NCBI GenBank assembly: GCA_947396885.1
Contig: OX377202.1
Span: forward strand, 74,558,643 to 74,622,642
DNA from: Heligmosomoides polygyrus polygyrus
Taxonomy: Eukaryota; Nematoda; Chromadorea; Rhabditida; Heligmosomidae
Direction: 5' to 3'
DNA length: 64,000 nt
In this document: in pieces, positions 60,505 through 64,000 of the stretch
Numbering within the stretch: position 1 is the stretch's first letter
How the letters are laid out: every line of letters starts with the position of its first letter
The notes under the pieces: generated by a model
Told to the model about the DNA's origin: nothing
Seen by the model: only the letters and a program-made list of their open reading frames with translations
Databases searched by the model: none
Made by a program: the position numbers and the translations under genes

Positions 60505-62872
60505 GGCTAGGACCACATGGAACTTCCTCAAGGAACGAAAACGGAGAGCGTCTGATAGACTTCCTATCCGCGTGCCGTCTCTACCATGGAAATTCTATGT
60601 TTAAGAAGCCTTCAAACCGACGATGGACCTGGAAAAGCCCAAATGGAGAAATACGTTCGGAGATTGAATTTGTTCTTACGAACAGACGCTGGAGTCTGTT
60701 CGACGTCTCCGTGCTGCCTTCATTTGACACCGGCTCGGATCACCGTCTTGTCCGTGCGAAGCTGACTCTCAAAAAGAGGATGTTCAAGCGTGACACTCAT
60801 AAACCGGCACCGGTGAGGGTCCCCGCATTCAAGTTTGAGGAGTTGGAATATGCAATAAAGTCGTATGATTGGAATCTTCCTGAAGATCCATCGGAAGACT
60901 ACGACCTTCTCTCCAAAGGACTGTTGAAATGTGTTAGTAGCTCTTGCGGAGCCACATCACCGTCTGCTTCAAGACTCAACGCACATGCGATTAAACTCTT
61001 GGAGCAAAGAAGAGCTGTTAAACTGGATCCTAATGCTTCCCATCTGGAAAAAGTCACCATCTCGAAGGCCTGTCGAATTGCAGTGAAGGAGTCCATTCAA
61101 GCCTACAGAAGATTGAAGCTGTTAGAAGCCGCTGGGAAAGGTTCAAGCATAAAGCGCTGCAAACGAGATCTCTGCGATCAGAAGGCAATAATGTCAGCCC
61201 TTGTGGATAAGGATGGAACAACGCAAACGTCTCGAAGAGCGATGGAGGCCATCGTTCAAGAATTCTACACAGATCTGTTCCGTTCTTCCATCACTGTCCC
61301 GAAATGTTTGATGCCACCAGCTGAGGAAGTACCTCCCATTCTGGAATCAGAAGTCGCTCATGCCATCAGAAGGATGAAGCCGGGCAGTGCTCCCGGACCG
61401 GACGGCATTTCTGCTGATCTCCTTCGTGCGGGTGGCAGTGCCCTCTGCTCACTTCTTGCCAAGCACTTCAACCACTACCTTCGACTTGGTAGGATTCCGG
61501 ACTCATGGAAGGAGTCGAAAACAGTTTTAATCTTCAAAAAAGGCCAGCAGGAGGATATCAACAACTATCGACCCATCAGCCTTCTCTCGGTTGTGTACAA
61601 GATCTTCACCAAGATACTGCTCAATCGTATGGAGCGTTGCTTAGATGAGTATCAGCCAGTGGAGCAAGCAGGGTTTCGTAAGGATTTCTCCTGCATGGAC
61701 CATATTCAGATTGTCTCACAGCTCATCGAGAGAAGCCGCGAATACCACCTCCCACTTGTCCTTGTCTTCGTGGATTACCGGAAAGCGTTCGACTCTGTGG
61801 AAATCAACGCCGTGTTGAACGCACTTGTGCACGCTGGTATACCATCGCCCTACATCCGACTTCTCGACGAATGCTTCTCGAACACATCGACTACCATCCA
61901 GCTGTTCGATCGAAAGCTTAAGATTCCTATCGGGAAAGGAGTACGGCAGGGAGACACGATTTCCTCTAAGCTATTCACAGCGGCACTCCAGGATGCCATG
62001 GAAGACTTGAACTGGGACGATAAAGGCTACCTTGTCGACGGTAAACGGATCAGCAACCTTCGCTTCGCCGACGATATTGTTCTCATCTCTACCAGCACGG
62101 CAGAAGTCGAGGAAATGCTGAACGAGCTCAATGTGGCAGGTATGAAGATTGGATTGGACATGAATATGTCCAAAACGCAATTTATGGTCAACAAGTGGTG
62201 TGACACGGGACTCGTAAGGTTAAATGGAGTCGCTCTAAAACAGGTCGACTCCCACGTCTATCTGGGAAGAGAGCTGAACATGGATAACGACCTCGCTCCT
62301 GAAATCGCCCGCAGGAGACGCGCAGCATGGGCAGCCTTCAGTTCGATTCGCGAAGTCACCGATCAGGTCAAGGATCCCGGCCTCAGGGCCTCTATATTCA
62401 ACGCCTCTGTACTGCCTGCGATGTGTTACGCGACGGAAACCTGGCCCGACAACAAGACAATCGCCAGAGCGATGCAAACTACGCATCGTGCACTGGAGAG
62501 ATGTCTTCTGAGGACAAGCCTTCGTCAGCAATGGCAAGAAGGCCTACGAAGCTCGGAGCTATGTACGGGGGAAGTCGCAATTAGCAGACCCGCTGCAGTA
62601 CATGAAGAAGTCCAAATATCGCTGGGCCGGACACCTGCTTCGACGAAAGGACGATAGATGGAGTCTCCGTGTCACAGAATGGCTTCCAAAAGACCATAAG
62701 AGACCACTGGGACGACCGCCAACGCGATGGGCAGACTCATTCTCAAGATCTTTCAGAGAGCGTAGTCTGCCTCCCTGGATGCAAGCAGCCAGAGATCGAG
62801 CGGTCTGGAAGAGTTGTGGTCCCCGCTGAGAAGACCTCCAGCCGACAAAGGGACCATCAAAGTATCAAAGTA
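60505..62872 (+). pseudogene. RTE LINE, 5'-truncated and frameshifted
   Basis: Homology to the intact RTE protein (24809-27724) starts in the middle of the endonuclease at about 60505 (LGPHGTSSRNENGERL), so the first ~180 residues and 5' leader are missing. Present: RWTWKSPNGE, GSDHRLVRAKL, RT with [37 protein letters not shown], catalytic FADDIVLIS (62065-62090) and VYLGRELNM. A frameshift near 62555 moves the C-terminus (YRWAGHLLRR, GRPPTRWADSF) to another frame ending at 62829. The tail has (ATCAAAGT)n at 62856-62872. The protein is clearly diverged from the 24.8-kb copy, so it is another subfamily. An upstream ATG at 60267 is not the native start. Confidence 0.9.
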
Positions 62873-63009
62873 AGTATCATCTGGCAAAGAAGCTCACTGA
62901 CTCTTTTTTCACTCTTTCCACGAGTAGTCTTAACAACTTATCGTTTTGATCTTTCTAGAGTGACTCAGCTACGAGAAATTTTCTTCCAAAGGAAGCGGTA
63001 GCTGGATAC

Positions 63010-63194
63010 TATACATCGGATCCGATCGAAAACCTCCGGATAATTGGATGATTCGGATAACGGCGATTTTGCGGACCCCGGATTTTTGGATGGTTCGGAT
63101 AACGACATTTGCGAGGACACCGAATTTTTGGATGATTCGGACCGGGTTATCAGAATCGGATATCCAAAAATGATTTATTCGGATCCAATGTATA
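63010..63194. mobile_element. 185-bp MITE with 8-bp target duplication
   Basis: Inverted termini TATACATYGGATCCGA (16 bp, one mismatch) lie between identical CTGGATAC duplications (63002-63009, 63195-63202). The interior is made of degenerate repeats of GGATGRTTCGGATAAC. The 8-bp duplication suggests hAT or another superfamily with that target length. No coding capacity. Stretch 63203-64000 shows nothing else. Confidence 0.8.
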
Positions 63195-64000
63195 CTGGAT
63201 ACTAAGTTCGTGTGACGCGCTTCAGCTATATATTACAATACTACATTACTATTCCCTATCCTGTTCGCTTCATATCTGAGTCCTTGACCCACCTGCGCTC
63301 TGGAGCTGTCCTTTTAGTTCAGGAACAACTATACGATGGATAACTGTGGGCGACGCACGCTGCTGAATATGAATTGCTCCAGCTCCTTCATTGCATATGA
63401 TCGGCAGACTAATAGTGATCTTCAGTTTAGCTCAAATCCGCTAATCTAACGCTCACTTTGGGGGAGGTCTTAGAGTGCCCTACACACTGCCATAATACTG
63501 TCTGTTCACCGACGAATCTTCAAAAACTTAACCGCTTCCGAATGGGAATGCTCCAAGGAGAAGTCAGTCGCTCGTAGCTGCATGAACAACATTCGCTTTT
63601 TAGTGTTGCAATGGTTTATTCCTAAACTATATTAATACTAACTAGCAATTTAAAGCATTCGTCACTTTTTGTAGCGTACCGCGTAATCCTAGTCCTTATA
63701 CAATATCTAGGAAATCTGAGTTTTTCTATTATTCTTTTACGTCACAATTTAAAAGCGTGCACATCAAAAAGTTCTTCACTCTTCAGTGCTTTTAATGACC
63801 TTTCAAACCAATATGTGCATTACATCAAGCAGGTTGTGTATTATATTTGATGCACGGAGGTGCTATTCACGAGATAGCTACTACCTCCTGATTTGAAAGA
63901 ATCTTGTAAATTTGCTGCTAGCAGTTACCTCCATTCTATATTCAAGGGTACGTGAATGAATATTATGCTGAAATTCAAACGCAGGTTGAGAAAGAGCTTT

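Overview
The window looks like nuclear DNA from a nematode, most likely a strongylid (hookworm-like) worm. No bacterial operons, tRNA or rRNA genes, or CRISPR arrays are seen. It is mostly AT-rich intergenic or intronic DNA packed with transposons: RTE- and CR1-type LINEs, mariner and DD37D (maT-like) elements, hAT-like elements, foldback/TIR elements and a tRNA-derived SINE. The few host-like coding segments are short exons bounded by GT..AG signals. The species call is inference from the transposon mix and exon style.

Left third (1-19 kb). The best host gene is a spliced minus-strand gene whose exons I rebuilt by hand at 14.9-14.5, 9.4-9.0 and 2.6-1.76 kb, with probable further exons at 15.0 and 18.6 kb. 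Reading phase is kept across all six joins of the core model, and its two long introns (5.1 and 6.4 kb) are filled with transposons. These include a maT-like element with ~145-bp TIRs (6878-7685), SINE pieces, and a 1.6-kb TIR element (12189-13796) that itself carries a foldback element and a complete SINE. A second copy of that TIR family lies at 16.7 kb.

Middle (19-44 kb). A decayed mariner lies at 21.3-22.4 kb. An intact 971-codon RTE-type endonuclease/reverse transcriptase (24809-27724) sits in a near full-length LINE that inserted into a hAT-like element (23024-27892); both insertions show target duplications. Further right are a maT-like element (34973-36437), a deleted mariner with poly-G termini (37893-38800), a CR1-type LINE fragment (41.1-42.3 kb) and a mariner with TTAGGTT termini (42626-43886). 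Possible plus-strand host exons lie near 28.1-28.5 and 40.4-40.8 kb.

Right third (44-64 kb). This holds a second hAT-like element (44548-46284), a third copy of the TIR family (46708-47534), two minus-strand CR1 fragments (51 and 53.2-55.6 kb), a plus-strand mariner (56985-58270), a 5'-truncated frameshifted RTE LINE (60505-62872) and a 185-bp MITE with an 8-bp duplication (63010-63194).

Only the 24.8-kb RTE protein is complete and has all expected catalytic residues; every other transposon reading frame is broken. I found no clearly new defence or metabolic system. The most unusual structures are the TIR family built from 21-bp repeats, three near-perfect short hairpins, and the layered nesting of elements.
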